A stretch of DNA of 64,000 nucleotides from Lates calcarifer (taxonomy: Eukaryota; Chordata; Actinopteri; Centropomidae): positions 19,774,749 through 19,838,748 of the forward strand of contig NC_066838.1 of the NCBI RefSeq assembly GCF_001640805.2. Direction: 5' to 3'. Numbering within the stretch: position 1 is the stretch's first letter; each line of letters starts with the position of its first letter. The translations under genes and the position numbers were made by a program. The notes under the pieces are model-generated. The model was not told where the DNA came from and searched no databases. It worked only from the letters and a program-made list of their open reading frames with translations. Of the stretch, positions 28,205 through 41,389 are shown piece by piece.

Positions 28205-28985
28205 AATTTTGAAGCTGAAATATCTCAACAAATATTTGAAGGATTACCCTGAAGTTTTGTGCAGGCATTCTTGGTGCCCAGGAAATAAAGCCTACTGATT
28301 TCTGCTGATCTCCTAACTTTTCATTTAGTGCCATTATTAGGTTGGCATTTTTGTTTTTTAGTGAGAGATCTCAAAAACAGTTGGATGGATTGCCAGTACA
28401 TTTTGTGCACACATTTACGGTGCCCTGAGGATGGATCATAATGACCCTGAATTTTCCTCTAGTGCTTCCAGTAGGTCAAAGTTCTCAACATGTAATAGCA
28501 TGGATTTGCACTGAAATTTGCATTTGTACTAATCTCCCAGACATTGTATCCCAATACCCCTGTGACTTTTCCTCTCACACCAAAAGTTCACATTTTTGGT
28601 TAGGAGTGAAATACCTCAACAACTACTAAATGGACTGCCATGAAATTTGGTGAAGACATCCTGTTCCCCCAGGATGAATTATAATAATTTTGATAATCCC
28701 TTAATTTTCCCTCTATTCCATTTTCAAATCAATTTTGAATTAGTTTATGACAAAAAAAAACACTGCAAAAGTAATCACATGCTTATCAGTCTCAACTATA
28801 CTTTGTGTTAAGTGCTAATGAGCAAATGTTAACAGGCTAACATGCTACACCAATATGGTGAACTTTATAAACATTAGCTTGTTGATGTTAGCACTTAGCT
28901 CAAATTAATCATCACTATGCCTCAGTACACCCGTAGAGCAGCTAGTGTGGCTGTAGACTCTTTACTAATCACTTAATAATTAGTC
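28205..28985 (+). repeat. dispersed repeat, family R1, copy 1
   Basis: Tandem-like variants of 'TATCTCAACAA…TTTGAAGGATT' and 'TCAAAAACAGTTGGATGGAT' are followed by a block rich in GCTAAC/GTTAGC (AACAGGCTAACATGCTACAC). It ends near AGCTAGTGTGGCTGTAGACT. Related sequence occurs at 53815-53945 and, reversed, at 61110-61645. This is a common teleost repeat; I do not assign its class. Confidence 0.75.
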
Positions 28986-28999
28986 TCGTCATGCCTTCT

Positions 29000-31320
29000 G
29001 TTGTCTGTGTAAGCTGATAAAGCACAATATATTTCATGAATTAAATCTAAAAACATTGCAGATCCAAAATGTCTATCTTAAGCAGCTGTCAGCATCACAA
29101 ATATGGGAAGTGAAAGCAACACACGCACACACACCTGGCAGAAATGCTTTCTGAGTAATATGAAAAACAGTTTGTTAGTCCTGGAATGAGCACTGAATGT
29201 GGGAATTGTTACATAAAACAGATTGTCAATGACAGAATGGACTGGTCTGATGAAGCTAGCAACAGAGCTTGGCAGTTGATGGTGGAACAGCTTTCTCCCT
29301 CCTCCAAAACAGTCACTATAATATATCATACACTACTCACTGGCCTGAGTACACACAGGGAGGCCAGAGACAAAGCAAAACTATCCCACTGTTTTCTCTC
29401 TGCCAACAATGTGTCACGATTCTGTATGGGTTAGAGTGAAAACCTTGTTTTTGTTATATAGTTTTATTTCAAAGTAGCATAAAACTGCTTTCATTAAATG
29501 TTTTGCATGTGGACTAAATGAACCACATAGAATAAAGAACAATAGCAATAATGGATGGGCTGTGAAAGCAAACCCCCATCCAACATATAATGCACAAGAA
29601 AAAAAAAACATTTTATGGCAATAGTTAGTCATTTAGCAATATTTGTATTGTTGTAAAATGTTGTATTTAGACAAACTAAAAAATATATACATATATATGT
29701 TGGTCCTAAGCTAATTAGACATGGTCTGCTTATCTCAAAAGCATTTCAGTGGAAGCTTAACTGAAGAAGAAAATAATATGCCACAGTAAAGCTGTTAAAA
29801 CAGTATTTAACTCATTTGCTTTTTTAATATTTTCTTATGCAACAAAGAAACTCTGGATCTTCATTACGGCCTCCTGCTGGTCTAAAATTCAAAAGAAAAG
29901 TTTACTTTGACTGTATGAAACACATTGTAAAGGAGTGCAAGACCAGACAAAGAGCACAAAGCTTTGAAACTTTGTTCAAAGCTACATTTGTTTTCCCTGT
30001 GAGTCATTTTGGTACTTAAAGCTACATATTTGAACTCCTGCAAATTATTATATGAAATGTATTACCTCAGCATTGCGGCATTATCGGTTAGTAACTCTCA
30101 AGCTCAATAAGGAGAGATAAGATAAGACACATAGGGTGGCACAGAGAGGGGCTGAGAGATAGGAACAGATAACAAACTTTTTGAATTAAATGAATAAATA
30201 AAAAAACAGAGTAAGAGATTTAAGAAATTAGAGAGGTGAGATTTTAAAAAGCTATGTATACTATATATGCTAGACTGTACTGTAGACCATATAAATGAGT
30301 TGTGCAAATGTTTGTGCCAAAGACCAGTCCAGTAAGAGACTCCAGCAGCCATGATGTGTGAATAATGTTGTACATATAAGTACAAATATGCATAATAAAA
30401 ACAGAATAATAACAATATAGTATATAATTATATAGTAGTGATACAATCAATATAATGGAATGTACTGTTAGATATGTCATTACTTCTTCTATTCCTATAG
30501 TAATAGTAATACTGGTAATATGGTCGTGCGGCCCAAACATGCAGCACACTGATCCACTGGCTATTTGAATGGATCAGATGCAGAGTCATTAGTCATGGTC
30601 TTATCCAATCAGCCATCCTTAATGCTTGTGCTACTGGGCATTACTCTGGAGAGGACAGATTGTCTTTTATTGTCATTCTGATTTCAAACTGGAGATTAGT
30701 CATATTCATGCAGTTTCTGGTGCCACAGACCTTTTGTGTATGTGGGTGTGTGTGTGCCTGTAATGTTTGCATTTGTGTGTCCATTCCAAACATCTGTGTG
30801 GCCATTATTCACTTTGACAAAAATTCATGGCTAGCCATGGCTTCATTGATTAAAGGGAAAATCTGCCCTAAAATAGGTTTCACAGATTGTATTTTCTATT
30901 ATTTAGACTAACAACACACACACAGACAGTAGTAGTGAGGTCATATAGACTAAAATCCTGTAGCCGCTCAACAGATAGTAAATAATGGAACGACTCTGAG
31001 CATCCATGACAGCATTGTGGTGATTTTGTTTGGGATATGGGGAGACCAGTTTCTATCAAGGACATTGTGTATACACAGAGGAAGGTGTATCATATTTTTG
31101 TCAAGGGAAGGCTTTGCAACAGGGCTTGGGAAATAAAATTTACACAAACAGTAGCTGAAAGCTTGACTGAATTAATAAAATATGACGAATAAAGCTGAAA
31201 AGCAAAAATAAACAAATAAAAACAAATAACTACATTTCAGTACCCCATTTAGTATCTATGAGCAATACATAAACATATAGCTATATAATGAATAATATAT
31301 ATATAGTTAACTGTTTATGT
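29000..31320. other. no gene recognised
   Basis: AT-rich sequence with short open frames only. Simple ATAT-type runs occur at 29685-29700 and 31295-31310. Confidence 0.5.
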
Positions 31321-31359
31321 AATAACCTGTGACGTGGCACTATGGATTACATCCCCCAA

Positions 31360-31880
31360 AATGACCATGCAGGAGAATCAACACCTCTAAAACATTTTCA
31401 ATTAAAACAGAACGTTATAAGCAGAGGGTGGGATTTATTACAGATTTGTTGTAATAGACTGCTGTAGTTTCAGTTGGATGTACCTGATAAACAGGTAACA
31501 AATTTTAAAACACTGTATAATGTAGACGTAAGCTGATATTGAAACATTTTAAAACTTGCATTTGGTCAGTTGTGGTGAATTTGTTGGCAAACCATTGCTC
31601 ATTCCAGCAGACATGGAGCAACATTATCAATATATGTACATTTTGTTATCACTACTTAGCCAACACTAGCATTAACAGCCATTGTTGGTTGGGCAGTGAT
31701 ACTTCTTCAGGACTGGAGCGGCAGGAGGCTAGCTGGTGCTAACTTAAGAGAGAAGTGATTAAAAACAGAAGCAAAAGAATTGTTAAAATCTGTGTTTCTT
31801 TCCAGAAATTCAGACTGCTCTTGGTGAGCCAGGGAATGAAGTTTGATGCTGAACTCACAACGTGTCCTCTAGACCGGTAA
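31360..31880. repeat. dispersed repeats, family R2, copy 1
   Basis: The part at 31360-31500 resembles 14540-14700 (CCAAAATGACCA, TAGACTGCTGTAGTTTCAGTTGGATGTA). The part at 31620-31880 resembles 36170-36500 (TTGTTATCACTACTTAGCCA, AGAAGTGATTAAAAACAGAA, CCTCTAGACCGGTA). Confidence 0.65.
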
Positions 31881-31906
31881 GTAAATCGCTGTTAATGTAA
31901 ACGGTT

Positions 31907-31937
31907 GCTATAGCGAAAAGTACATTTTCGCTATAGC
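31907..31937. repeat. perfect inverted repeat (13-bp arms)
   Basis: GCTATAGCGAAAA (31907-31919), loop GTACA, then TTTTCGCTATAGC (31925-31937). A further CTATAG follows directly. Confidence 0.9.
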
Positions 31938-32349
31938 TATAGAAAACGTACTTATAGCACGTTTGTTGTGTTTTCCTTATTGTCATTGAATTTGCACTTA
32001 GCGGCCACCATAAATGACAGTGAACTGGATATCTTTGGGTTTTGGACAGACAAAACATGATCTGAATATGTCACTTTCATCTGGTAAAATATGATGAGGC
32101 ATTTATCACATCGAGAAAATAATCAACAGATTAATCACTGATTTAAATACTTGTCACGTTGCAGACGTAACACAATGTGTCAACAGACACAAGTTCAGAC
32201 AGTTGGCTTAATTGTCTAAAATTCAAAGTGAAATCCTGTTTTTGAATGAAATTTCCCTTTAAAATGCATCTTCTCTCCCCTTAATCATCAAAGAGCATCA
32301 CTCCTGAGAAACACGAGAAATTATAAAACACACACACGTACTCATGTTG

Positions 32350-32825
32350 CCCCTCTGTGCGCATAATGATTCATCAACCACCGTTTGCTCATGAGACCGT
32401 GATTTCGGGTCCGATGAGTTCATCTACTGAGCTGAGTGTTTTGTCGTGGGCCCTCGGATGCCCCCACCCCCACCTCTCTCATCCCGCGTCTCGACGGACC
32501 AAACGCTGCTGCTGCTGCATCACCGGCAGCCTCCAAACTGCGTTTTCCCTGCCGTGATGGATCCCTCTGTAAACCGGTGAGCTGCTGCTATCAGAAGACC
32601 GCTGCACTGTGGGAAGGAAACGAGAGAGGGAGGCGAAGTAACAAGGGATGAAAAAAATATAAAAGGCAATTATATTTCTGCCAATGTTATAGGACCGTCT
32701 TGTTTACCTTCCCGACAGATAAACAGCCGGGTGACAGTGATATTACGGCCGACATGTAAGCGCTGGATAACTATTCCCGTGTGACCGACACCCATCTGCA
32801 GCTGCTTACAATAAAATGAGAAAGG
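32350..32825 (+). other. candidate first exon / promoter of an unidentified gene
   Basis: A locally GC- and CpG-richer block in an AT-rich desert. Two start-plus-donor configurations are visible. ATGGATCCCTCTGTAAACCG is followed by GTGAGC at 32574, with a good start context (GCCGTG before ATGG). ATGAGAAAG is followed by GTAAGC at 32826. Either could be a short coding first exon or 5' UTR. I do not recognise MDPSVNR or MRK as the start of a particular gene, and no matching downstream exon was recognised before 64 kb. It could be a chance CpG-rich patch. Confidence 0.35.
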
Positions 32826-34534
32826 TAAGCTTGTTGACACGTTCGGGGGTTTACATCGGGCGTTGCGGGTTTCAGTCAAAAAACTGACGGCTCGACTGAA
32901 GCTCATCAGGCTGCATTGTTGCATCGCCAATCCCTCTCCTGAGTTGAAATTGACGATTTGCCTGCGTTTTTTGGAAACAAGTCGCTCTTCACCTGTCAAC
33001 CTCATGAGTGTGAGTGTAGCTGTAAGATGCCGATATGCGACTTCTATACAATGTCATGACAACAGCCTGACTGTTTTTTAAAGCCTGAGTGTGGTTCATC
33101 TCAAGATGCCTTGACTAGAGCTGGCTCCAGACTGCCAGAGCCAAAGTCAGTTTACTGAGGCAATGGCAAGTAGAATTTACTTTAACCTGAGGCATTATTT
33201 CAGCTTTTAGACCTGATTATATATACGCACGACAAAGTTAAAAAAGCTCATCTGCTTTGCTTTCATGATGTCTGTAGAGGAGGAAAAAGAAGCTGGATTT
33301 AGAGTTTTGAAAGAAAACAAACAGGTCTGGTGAGAACAATTAGGAGAACCTCTGTTAGCTTTTAACTCTGTTCAGATTTTGAATTAATTAGCGCTAAATT
33401 ACCATTTACTTGTTGGTTGAATGGCTTTTGTTTCTCGCTTTTGATGCGTATAAATCTCGGACTACAGCAAAACCACAGCAGCGTACTCCTCCTATCCTCC
33501 CTTTGAAGTTTCATCTCTCTGTCTGCAGTAGAAAATATCCCCTTTTGTATTTAGTAGTATGTGGAAAAAACATTTCTGTGGGCCCCTGTCCTTTGGATGG
33601 AGCAGGAGCTGTTTGCTGTGTGGCTATAAACCAGCACACTTCTCCTCTGCTGCTGAAGATGAGGCTGCATCCATTGGCGGAGAGGGAGGGGGGTAGATCG
33701 ATAGTCACTTTGTATCGAGGCCTTTGATTCAGTTGTTGTTGTCGAACAGGAGTCCCTACAATTAAAAGCCCATTTTGTTAGTAGAAGGCTGATTAATAAT
33801 TCATCCGCAGCTCAATGGGACCACAAATCTGTGGATGGCACAGTGAAGGATGTCAGTGTAGCTAGTGTGCGAGCCTCCACTGCCAACAGAGACACACTGA
33901 GTGCTTGGGCAGCCTGAAAGGTTTATACATCACAATGTACGGCTGAACCCCCCTTTCTCTTTCCTGAACCTGTATATGCTTTTAAATGCGTACAGGATTG
34001 TCAGCTCTCATAATAAACAGCAGGAGAAAAAAAGCATCCAGACTGAGTAGTGAGCAGCACAGAGTACAGGAGCAGCTCCAGTGTAAAACAGCTCTGTTGG
34101 TGGTGGACTGCAGGCTCTCACTTTGGTGTCAATGTCATATCTACTGCCAGGGAGCCAACAGCCATGGTGATACTGTACTAGATAGTTTGAAAGAAACCCA
34201 GCTGGCTCTGATCCAGGATGGTGGGTGTTTTTAAAACTGGCTTAGTCAGGCTACTGCAGGGAGTGATTAGACAAGATACTGTACAGTATCACACACATCA
34301 GTATGACGTCAAAGGACACAGAGCATTAAAAGTCTTTTCACACTAACACCCGGTGGGAGCCTGCAACAACAGAACCAGTACTGCACAAACAGTCATATTG
34401 AATGCATTAAGTTGATCTTTAGATTGATGTAATGCAAACTGTCTGCATGGACATGTTTATCCTTGTCTGAAAAGGTTGCAGGTATTGTACTGTGTCTTCT
34501 GAGAGCTCTTTCCAGTTTCACTTGTAACCAGTGG

Positions 34535-35375
34535 AAGAATATAACATGGTACGTTTTAGTTACTTGTGCTTGAGTGCTTTATACAGTTTATATAACACTT
34601 CTAACGGTACTGTAAGTCCTGCTAGTTAGCATTTATGAGCTAGTTAGCATTTATGAGCTCTATCCTAGCATATACACACTATAATGTACTTAAAGGGACA
34701 TTTTTAAGTGTTTATTGTTGTATTTGTCATATAGATATTTCTGACTGGCATATAAACAATTAATATAAAGGTGTAATTCATTTCTAATAATAATAATAAT
34801 ATTTATTATTATAATATGTTTTTACTTTTGATAGTTTTAAGTAAAATTTACTGATTACTCTATATACCTTTAATTTTAGATTTGCATTAACTGATTTTTC
34901 TGTAAGTCCAGTATTCACTCCTTAGAGCTCTGGTTTTCGTCTCCACCAGCTCCTGAAGGAAATCTAGCTCTTACATTGCTAAACACTCCACTGTGTTCAC
35001 CAGCTAGTCACCAGCTGTGTTTGTCTGCTGTTTGGTGCTGAGCAGGTAGCGTACAGTCAGGTTTTATAGCTTTTTCAGCTGCCTGCTGTGACCAAAGATG
35101 ACGCGATGAGACCAATAAACAATGAGCTGAAACTCAATGTGAAGCTCCATAAAACCGAGAACAGCTGCAGACTCAGGTGATAATTCTCTGCAAATTCATC
35201 ACTACGATCAACCCCTTTCACACTGTCGTGTTGTTGTCACATTGTCATTTGATAAATTTTTATCATAAAATATCAATTATAGCTTCTTTATGTAAGATTT
35301 TGAATGCAGGACTTTTATACGTAATGGTTTCAGTTAGGTAAAAGATCTGAATACTTCTTTCACCACTGCTAGAAT
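34535..35375. repeat. non-autonomous element with CAGTGG termini
   Basis: It starts near CCAGTGGAAGAATATAACAT and ends GATCTGAATACTTCTTTCACCACTG, giving imperfect inverted termini. The interior includes a block at 34905-35180 (TAGTCACCAGCTGTGTTTGT, GCTGTGACCAAAGATGACGC) shared with 41390-41600 and 51640-51740. A TAA/TAAT-rich run is at 34785-34820. Confidence 0.55.
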
Positions 35376-36164
35376 CAGCAAATACTATAGGAGGCGTTTT
35401 ATGTTTTAGAGATGGCAGCAAAGACAGCACGTGTTAAAATCTTGTGTGTATGACCTATTGTGTTAGAGCTTCAGTATTATAAGGCCTCCTGAAGTATGAC
35501 TGCTCATGCTGGGGCGCATTAGCTGTATCATGAGAAGAGAAAGAGCAGAAATGTCACAAAGTATTGGCCTAATTGGCATTTCAATGAGCATGGACAGTCT
35601 CTAAGGCCCAGTGCCTTCTCTTTTCTCTTAGTCTCCTATTCTCTTTTTTGTGTTCTCTCATTCTCTGTCTGTTTTATTAACTTGCTGCCTTTCCTCTGCC
35701 AGTCTCTCTATACTATATCAGCCGAATGTGGTGGGTGTAAGGTCAGCTGACAAACACAACAAGGTAATTACAATATAGCAGTTTCACCAGCCTTTCATGT
35801 CACTCGTCACGCTGTGTTATATTGAATGATGTAGTGCTATAACAGAGTCAGTATGGATTACTGAATTTCCTATCTTATTATGCCTGCTGCAGTATAAAGC
35901 TCATGTTCATGTTAGTCTGTCATCACCATGGACTCTCACTATGATTTGCAGTCTGATAGGGAAAAAAGACAATAGGACTCATGAAAAAACATGAAGAACC
36001 ACACATATAAACAGAGTTTCACCTTTCTTAAGTGGCATGCGCATATGAATTTGTGGCATTCACTAATTTTCTCTTACAAATGACATTCAGGTGTGGTCCA
36101 GGCCTGTTGCATAACTCCTGTCTTATGAGTTTCTCCACAGAGACCTGAAATCATAATGCCTTAA

Positions 36165-36500
36165 AGGTGCTATATGAACATTTTTGTTATTGCTACATAG
36201 CCAACCTTAGCATTAACAGCTGTTTAGTTACCAAGAGCTTCGGCCATTGTTGCGTTTACAAGACGAAGAGGTTAGAGGTCAGCTGCTTCATCCTCTCATG
36301 TTGGACTGAGGGCAGACTGAACACTATGGTAACTCACTATCATGAAGTTTTTATTACAAGACAGGACGGGCCATGGCTAGCTGGTTAGCATGCTAACTTC
36401 AGTAGAAGAAAAGAAGTGATAGAAACAGAAGCAAAACAAGAGTTAATAGCAGTGAAGTTTGTTGCTGAACACACGCCATTTCTTCTAGACTGGTATCAAA
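36165..36500. repeat. dispersed repeat, family R2, copy 2
   Basis: Direct-orientation relative of 31620-31880: TTGTTATTGCTACATAGCCA, AGAAGTGATAGAAACAGAAG and TTCTTCTAGACTGGTATC match with mismatches. Confidence 0.65.
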
Positions 36501-36659
36501 ATTAACTAAACTAACAAAATCTATATACATAACCACATTAAAATGATCACGGGGGCAGGCCAGAATTAAAAAGCTGCCATAGAGGAAGGGGAGATGTGAT
36601 TTAGTCTCTCCAGGACGTCATTCATAGTGTTGCGCTTGGTTGCACATATGAAAAGTGTC

Positions 36660-36840
36660 ACAAATAGTTGAGTTACAAGTGAAAACAGAGAGCTAGTGAG
36701 AGCAGTACAATCCCTGGCTACTTTGTCACCTCTGTACAGCTGGCTGCACATGGCATGAAGTGTGAATGTCAGTTTCTTGGTTTCAGAAAGTTACAGAAAT
36801 GGTCTGAGACAGACCACTCCTATCTAACATTGGAAAGATG
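36660..36840. repeat. dispersed repeat, family R3, copy 1
   Basis: TTGTCACCTCTGTACAGCTG and GAAAGTTACAGAAATGGTCT recur, with mismatches and in the same orientation, at 46595-46760. Confidence 0.7.
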
Positions 36841-37679
36841 TTGGTGTTCCGTTTGGAGTGTAAACCCTCAAATATTCAATTTACCAATGTAAGTAGTGTA
36901 TATGACCACAAAAGGCACATTTGAGAACCTAGAAGCATCAGATGTTTGATAAATTTGCTTGACAGTGACTTACACAAGTCATCAATTACCTAAATAGTTG
37001 CCTTTTGGTTAAATAATCAATTAGTCAGCCAATTATTGCAGCTGTATTAATGATTGAATTTTACACCAGAACCTTCTAATGAACAAGTGACATTCATAAG
37101 GCTGAAACAAGCAATTTTCAACTAATTTGATGAATCTGACTTTATGAACAATCCTCAGAGAAAAAAGTAAGAAAGGTTTAGTATAAACATATATTTTTGA
37201 GGCCCATGGTGGCTACTGTCCATTTGAAAAAAAACAAAAAACAGGATATATAAAAATACAGTATACATTTAAAGCTGTTGTTTCTCCATGTGTACCATAG
37301 CAACAAGCCACCAGTGTAGCTTCAGTTCAGGCAGAAGCATGGCGCTTTGAACATGTGTACACTTCCTCCCTACCATCAGTGAAGTGTCTTAGTGCTCCAT
37401 CTGTTCATCTATTGCCTCATCATCGCCCTCTCAAAGTTGTGGATAAAGAGGACTCAAATGGAGAGCAGAAATTGTGCGATTTCATCTCTCTAAGGCGAGC
37501 AGCTCATCTCATTCTATATGTCTTCAACAGAGAGAGATTTTATGACCTTGGTAATTCTCAGTCCATCTCATGCAGGAGCTGATGAAGTGGTTGGTGGTGA
37601 TTAAACTCTGCCTTCACAGATGCTGTTCTGTGCTGCTGAGTCAGTGACCTTTCCTGCCATCAGGTCACTGTGCTCAACA

Positions 37680-38215
37680 TGCTCCTTTCACCTCCTCTCC
37701 TCATTTCTATTTTCATCTACTCTCCTTTCCTCTTCTCTTTTCCTTTTGTCTCCTCTTGTCCTTTTCCCTTTCACTTCCTCACTTCTTCCATCTCCTCTCT
37801 TGTCCTGTCCACTCCTCCCCCCTCTCTTCCTCTCCTCCTCTGATTTCTGCTTTTCTCGCCTCCTTCACATTCACTCATTTCATCTCCTCACTTCTTTTCA
37901 TGCTTTCTCCTCCTCTCCTCTCCTCTTTTCCTTTCCTTTGGCCCCTGTACACCTCCTCTTCCCAGTTCTCTTTTTATCTTCTCTCCTTCCATCCCATCTC
38001 CTTCCCTGTTCTCCCCTTTACTCTCCTCTTTCTCGTCTCCTCTACTTTAATCTCTTCCTCTTTCATCTCCTCTCCTATTTTCACTTCTTCACTCCTCTTC
38101 TTTCATCCTTTTGCCCCCTGTCCTTTATTTTACTCCTCTGTTCTCCTCACTTCTCTCATTTTGTCTCCTCTTCTTCCTCCTCTCCTCTCCTGTCCTCCCC
38201 TCTCCTCTCTAGCAG
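37680..38215. repeat. 530-bp polypyrimidine (CT-rich) tract
   Basis: Almost uninterrupted C/T-rich sequence built of irregular CTCCTCT/CTTTTC units. It yields long spurious Ser/Leu/Phe-rich frames on the plus strand (37620-38255, 37756-38376). It is a simple-sequence region, not a gene. Confidence 0.93.
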
Positions 38216-41170
38216 TTTGTTTAATGCAGCAAAAAACCAAGGACAAAGCAAATGAAATGATAAACAGTTCATTACATCACACCAGAAAACTCTCTTTCCC
38301 CCCTTACATTTCAGCCTCCTCTCAATATTCGTCAAGTCCAGGTTGTAACATCTCACATTTTCCACTTCTTGTATAGGAGCTCAAAATAGAAACAACTGTT
38401 TTACAGTAGGCCCCTGACAAGTGTCTTGTTATCTCCCTGCATGTGTCATTTTACAATAAGTCCCTGCCTGGGCTGCGTTGCTGAATAGATCCTGTGACAC
38501 AAATTTGCATGTTAAGCTGAGCGTTTTTCACCAGAGACAATTAATCAGCACACAGCAATTAATGAGTCTGTGTCCCCTGGTGATTAATTATGTCTCATGT
38601 GTCCAAAGCAGGGAAGATCCCAGCAACAGCTGTTTGTTCATGTCAGTATTTTTATGGCAGTCCGTATTTTTTACTCAGCGTCCAAAGAATAACAGTTTTC
38701 TCGGGATATTAAACATTAAAATAGGGTTTAAATGAAATGGAAATGAGAATAAACAATTGATGAAGATTTGGCTTATTTGTTCTGCTTGTAGTTTACAATC
38801 AAACGCAGCTAAAAACTAATTGATATGGACAAGAAATAAAACAGGCTTAATGGAGAAGCTGCCTAACATTACTGAGAGGCAAAGAAGAAGCAATACAGAG
38901 GGGTGCTGAGGATGCTGCGGAAATAATGCAGGGTGATGTTCAAAGCTCAGGGATATTTTGTTTTGCAACTACAAAGAGAATTTCTATAACCTTCGCATGA
39001 ATTTCTGGGGCAGTTCTTGGTGATTGTGTCTGTGGGTGGTTTTGTGTATGTATAAAAAGACTTTTTGGACAGGGACAGAGCTCACAGGGTTTCATTGTAA
39101 CAAGCACTACCCTTGAATCATAAGTTGGCTTTAATTTCTTCTGTGTAAATATAAAGAAAGTGGGTGATTTTCGCCTTTTGGAAACCTGCTTTCCTCCTGC
39201 AGGTCCAAATCAAATGCATAAATTCACATACATATTCCAGAGAACAGCAGGATGACAGAGAAATGCTCTCGTGTTGACTGTAATGTGTTGCTGGCTAAGC
39301 ATGTGGGAACACTGGGGTAAATAAACACAAGCATGCAGACAAGATAGAAGAAAAAAATAATACTTTGTTGGGAATTATTATGAAGATCTTGTTGCATTGT
39401 GCAGGGAAAAAGATTGATTCCTATCTCAAACTGCCTGCAGCAAGATTCCTCCTCATTACATATAATATCAAGTTCAGTCGTTAATTTCATATATTTTAAT
39501 CACTAATTTTGTGACTGGTAGTCTTAGCTGCGATTTTCATGTGTTGATTCACTACAAGACAGTCAGCTTGCACAGACAGTGGGCTTGATAGGGAGTCAGA
39601 GATCCGATCTGAGCCCTCTGAAGATTAACACCTTTGGACGTCTGCCATCTGGCTCCTGCCACCGATTGCTTCCACTCAAAACCAAGACCTGACCCCGGGT
39701 GTGCCTGTGTCAGAGCCCCGGCTCTGAGCGCCATATGGACACGACGTCTGACATTATCAGGCCCGTTGCCATCACTGCTTCACCACATCACCACTCGCTC
39801 ACCAAACCAGATGATTGTTTTCACCCTTTGACATGCATGGCTCCACATAACTTCACGCACGGATACCAGTACCAGGGTCCCATCTGACCAAGGGTGATAT
39901 CTGGTTCAGCTCAGCCTGTTATCACCAAATTGCGTATGAATAACATGCCAATTTAATTTAGTGTGTTATCACTATGCATTTCTTTTTTTTTGCATGTCAT
40001 TTCATGCTTTGTTTTGTTATAGATATCTACCTATAAAAAAATGGGCAAACTACTGTCATAATTATAGGCCAAAATATAAGCACATTATCAGAAAAAAATG
40101 CAGAGATTTTAGGTATTTTAGTGATAGTTTTTTTCCAATCTAGATGCACAGCTTTCAAAAAATAACATCTGAACTGTGAGAGTTCCTCACGCTTCTGTTA
40201 CTAGCTGTTTCAACCCATATTAACCAGGTGGGATTGTCATAGTGTATAAAAAAATCTAGGTCTCCATGTGCTGAAAAATGCTCCCCTCTCATTATTAGGC
40301 CTTTAATTTTAAAGAATCTAATGTTTCTCAAGGAGGACACCGACCTTTAATATGTTAATATGTCTCTACTGCAACAGCAGTAATCTGGCAGTCAGTATCC
40401 TGGTCCCATTAAATTATTTATCTAAAAACACTCACACACAAAAGCACTGTATGTGTAAGGTACACACAAACTGTCATGCCGGGAGTATGCCGGCAGCACC
40501 GTGCTCCACAGCTGACAAAAAAACCTTACATCACTTCAACTGGCTTTTTCTGTCCACATTAAATGGTTAATATTACCTGCAGTGAGCTAATGTACGCTAA
40601 TGTGCATGTACATGTGCACCGACACGTATGCACACACAAATGCTCATTTGAGTGGAGGATTTCAGGAAGGAATACAGTAGCCCTTTTTGAACTGCAGATT
40701 AAACTAAGCTTGAGTTGGGGACTGGGAAATCACACCATGGCTTCGCTTTGACATAATCCTGCCTGTGCACAGTGTCAAGATCTTGCATAATAACGTAAAG
40801 TCACTGTCATAGTTTGAGATAACAAAAAAGTTAGAAAACTGCAAGAGTATCATAACTTTCAAAAGTCATCTGCATAAAGTGCAAAACCATCAACAATACG
40901 GGCAAATTGTGACAACTCTGTCTCCTAGAAATTACGTCAGAGCCAGTGAAAGAAATTCTGTCATAGCTGGATGGTGGTGGTAGAACATGAAGGACTTTGA
41001 CAATAGAGACTGTTGTTTGCCTATATGTGTGGTTTGGTTCAGGCAATAAATTCACTTTGGTTGAGGTTCAGGAAAGATTATGGATTCAGCTAAACATTAA
41101 TAAAGTAAACTCACTGTGTCTTATGATGATATGGTAACACTTAACAAAAGCCATGATCTTTCTCTAATCT
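38216..41170. other. no gene recognised
   Basis: Mostly non-repetitive by eye. Stretches near 38520-38610 (several ATTAAT/TTAATC homeodomain-like cores) and 39580-39900 are less AT-rich than their surroundings, but no coding or RNA feature can be supported. Confidence 0.45.
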
Positions 41171-41174
41171 TAAC

Positions 41175-41213
41175 CAAAATGTTTAAGCATGTAAATCATG
41201 CTTAAACATTTTG
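41175..41213. repeat. perfect inverted repeat (17-bp arms, 5-nt loop)
   Basis: 41175-41191 (CAAAATGTTTAAGCATG) is the exact reverse complement of 41197-41213, with TAAAT between. Confidence 0.92.
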
Positions 41214-41389
41214 CAACTTAATAAATATATTAATTAAACCTGCAATAACTGATTTTTAGCCATTTCTGACTTCTTCAAGCTCTTTATGTTAGATATTAAG
41301 CTGTTCCTCCTTTGTTCAGTGTGACTACTTAGGATTTTGTGTACGCTGTCGTAAAGTGTTTTTAAGAAACCTGTATGTCAGATGACAGG

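Noticed and set aside
31805..31876. Exon-like segment with CTTTCCAG acceptor and GTAAGT donor
   Set aside because: It lies inside dispersed family R2, whose other copy (36420-36500) has lost the signals; its short frame resembles no known protein.
37620..38376. Two overlapping plus-strand frames of 211 and 206 codons
   Set aside because: They are translations of a CT-rich simple-sequence tract; the Ser/Leu/Phe/Pro composition follows directly from the base composition and neither has a domain.
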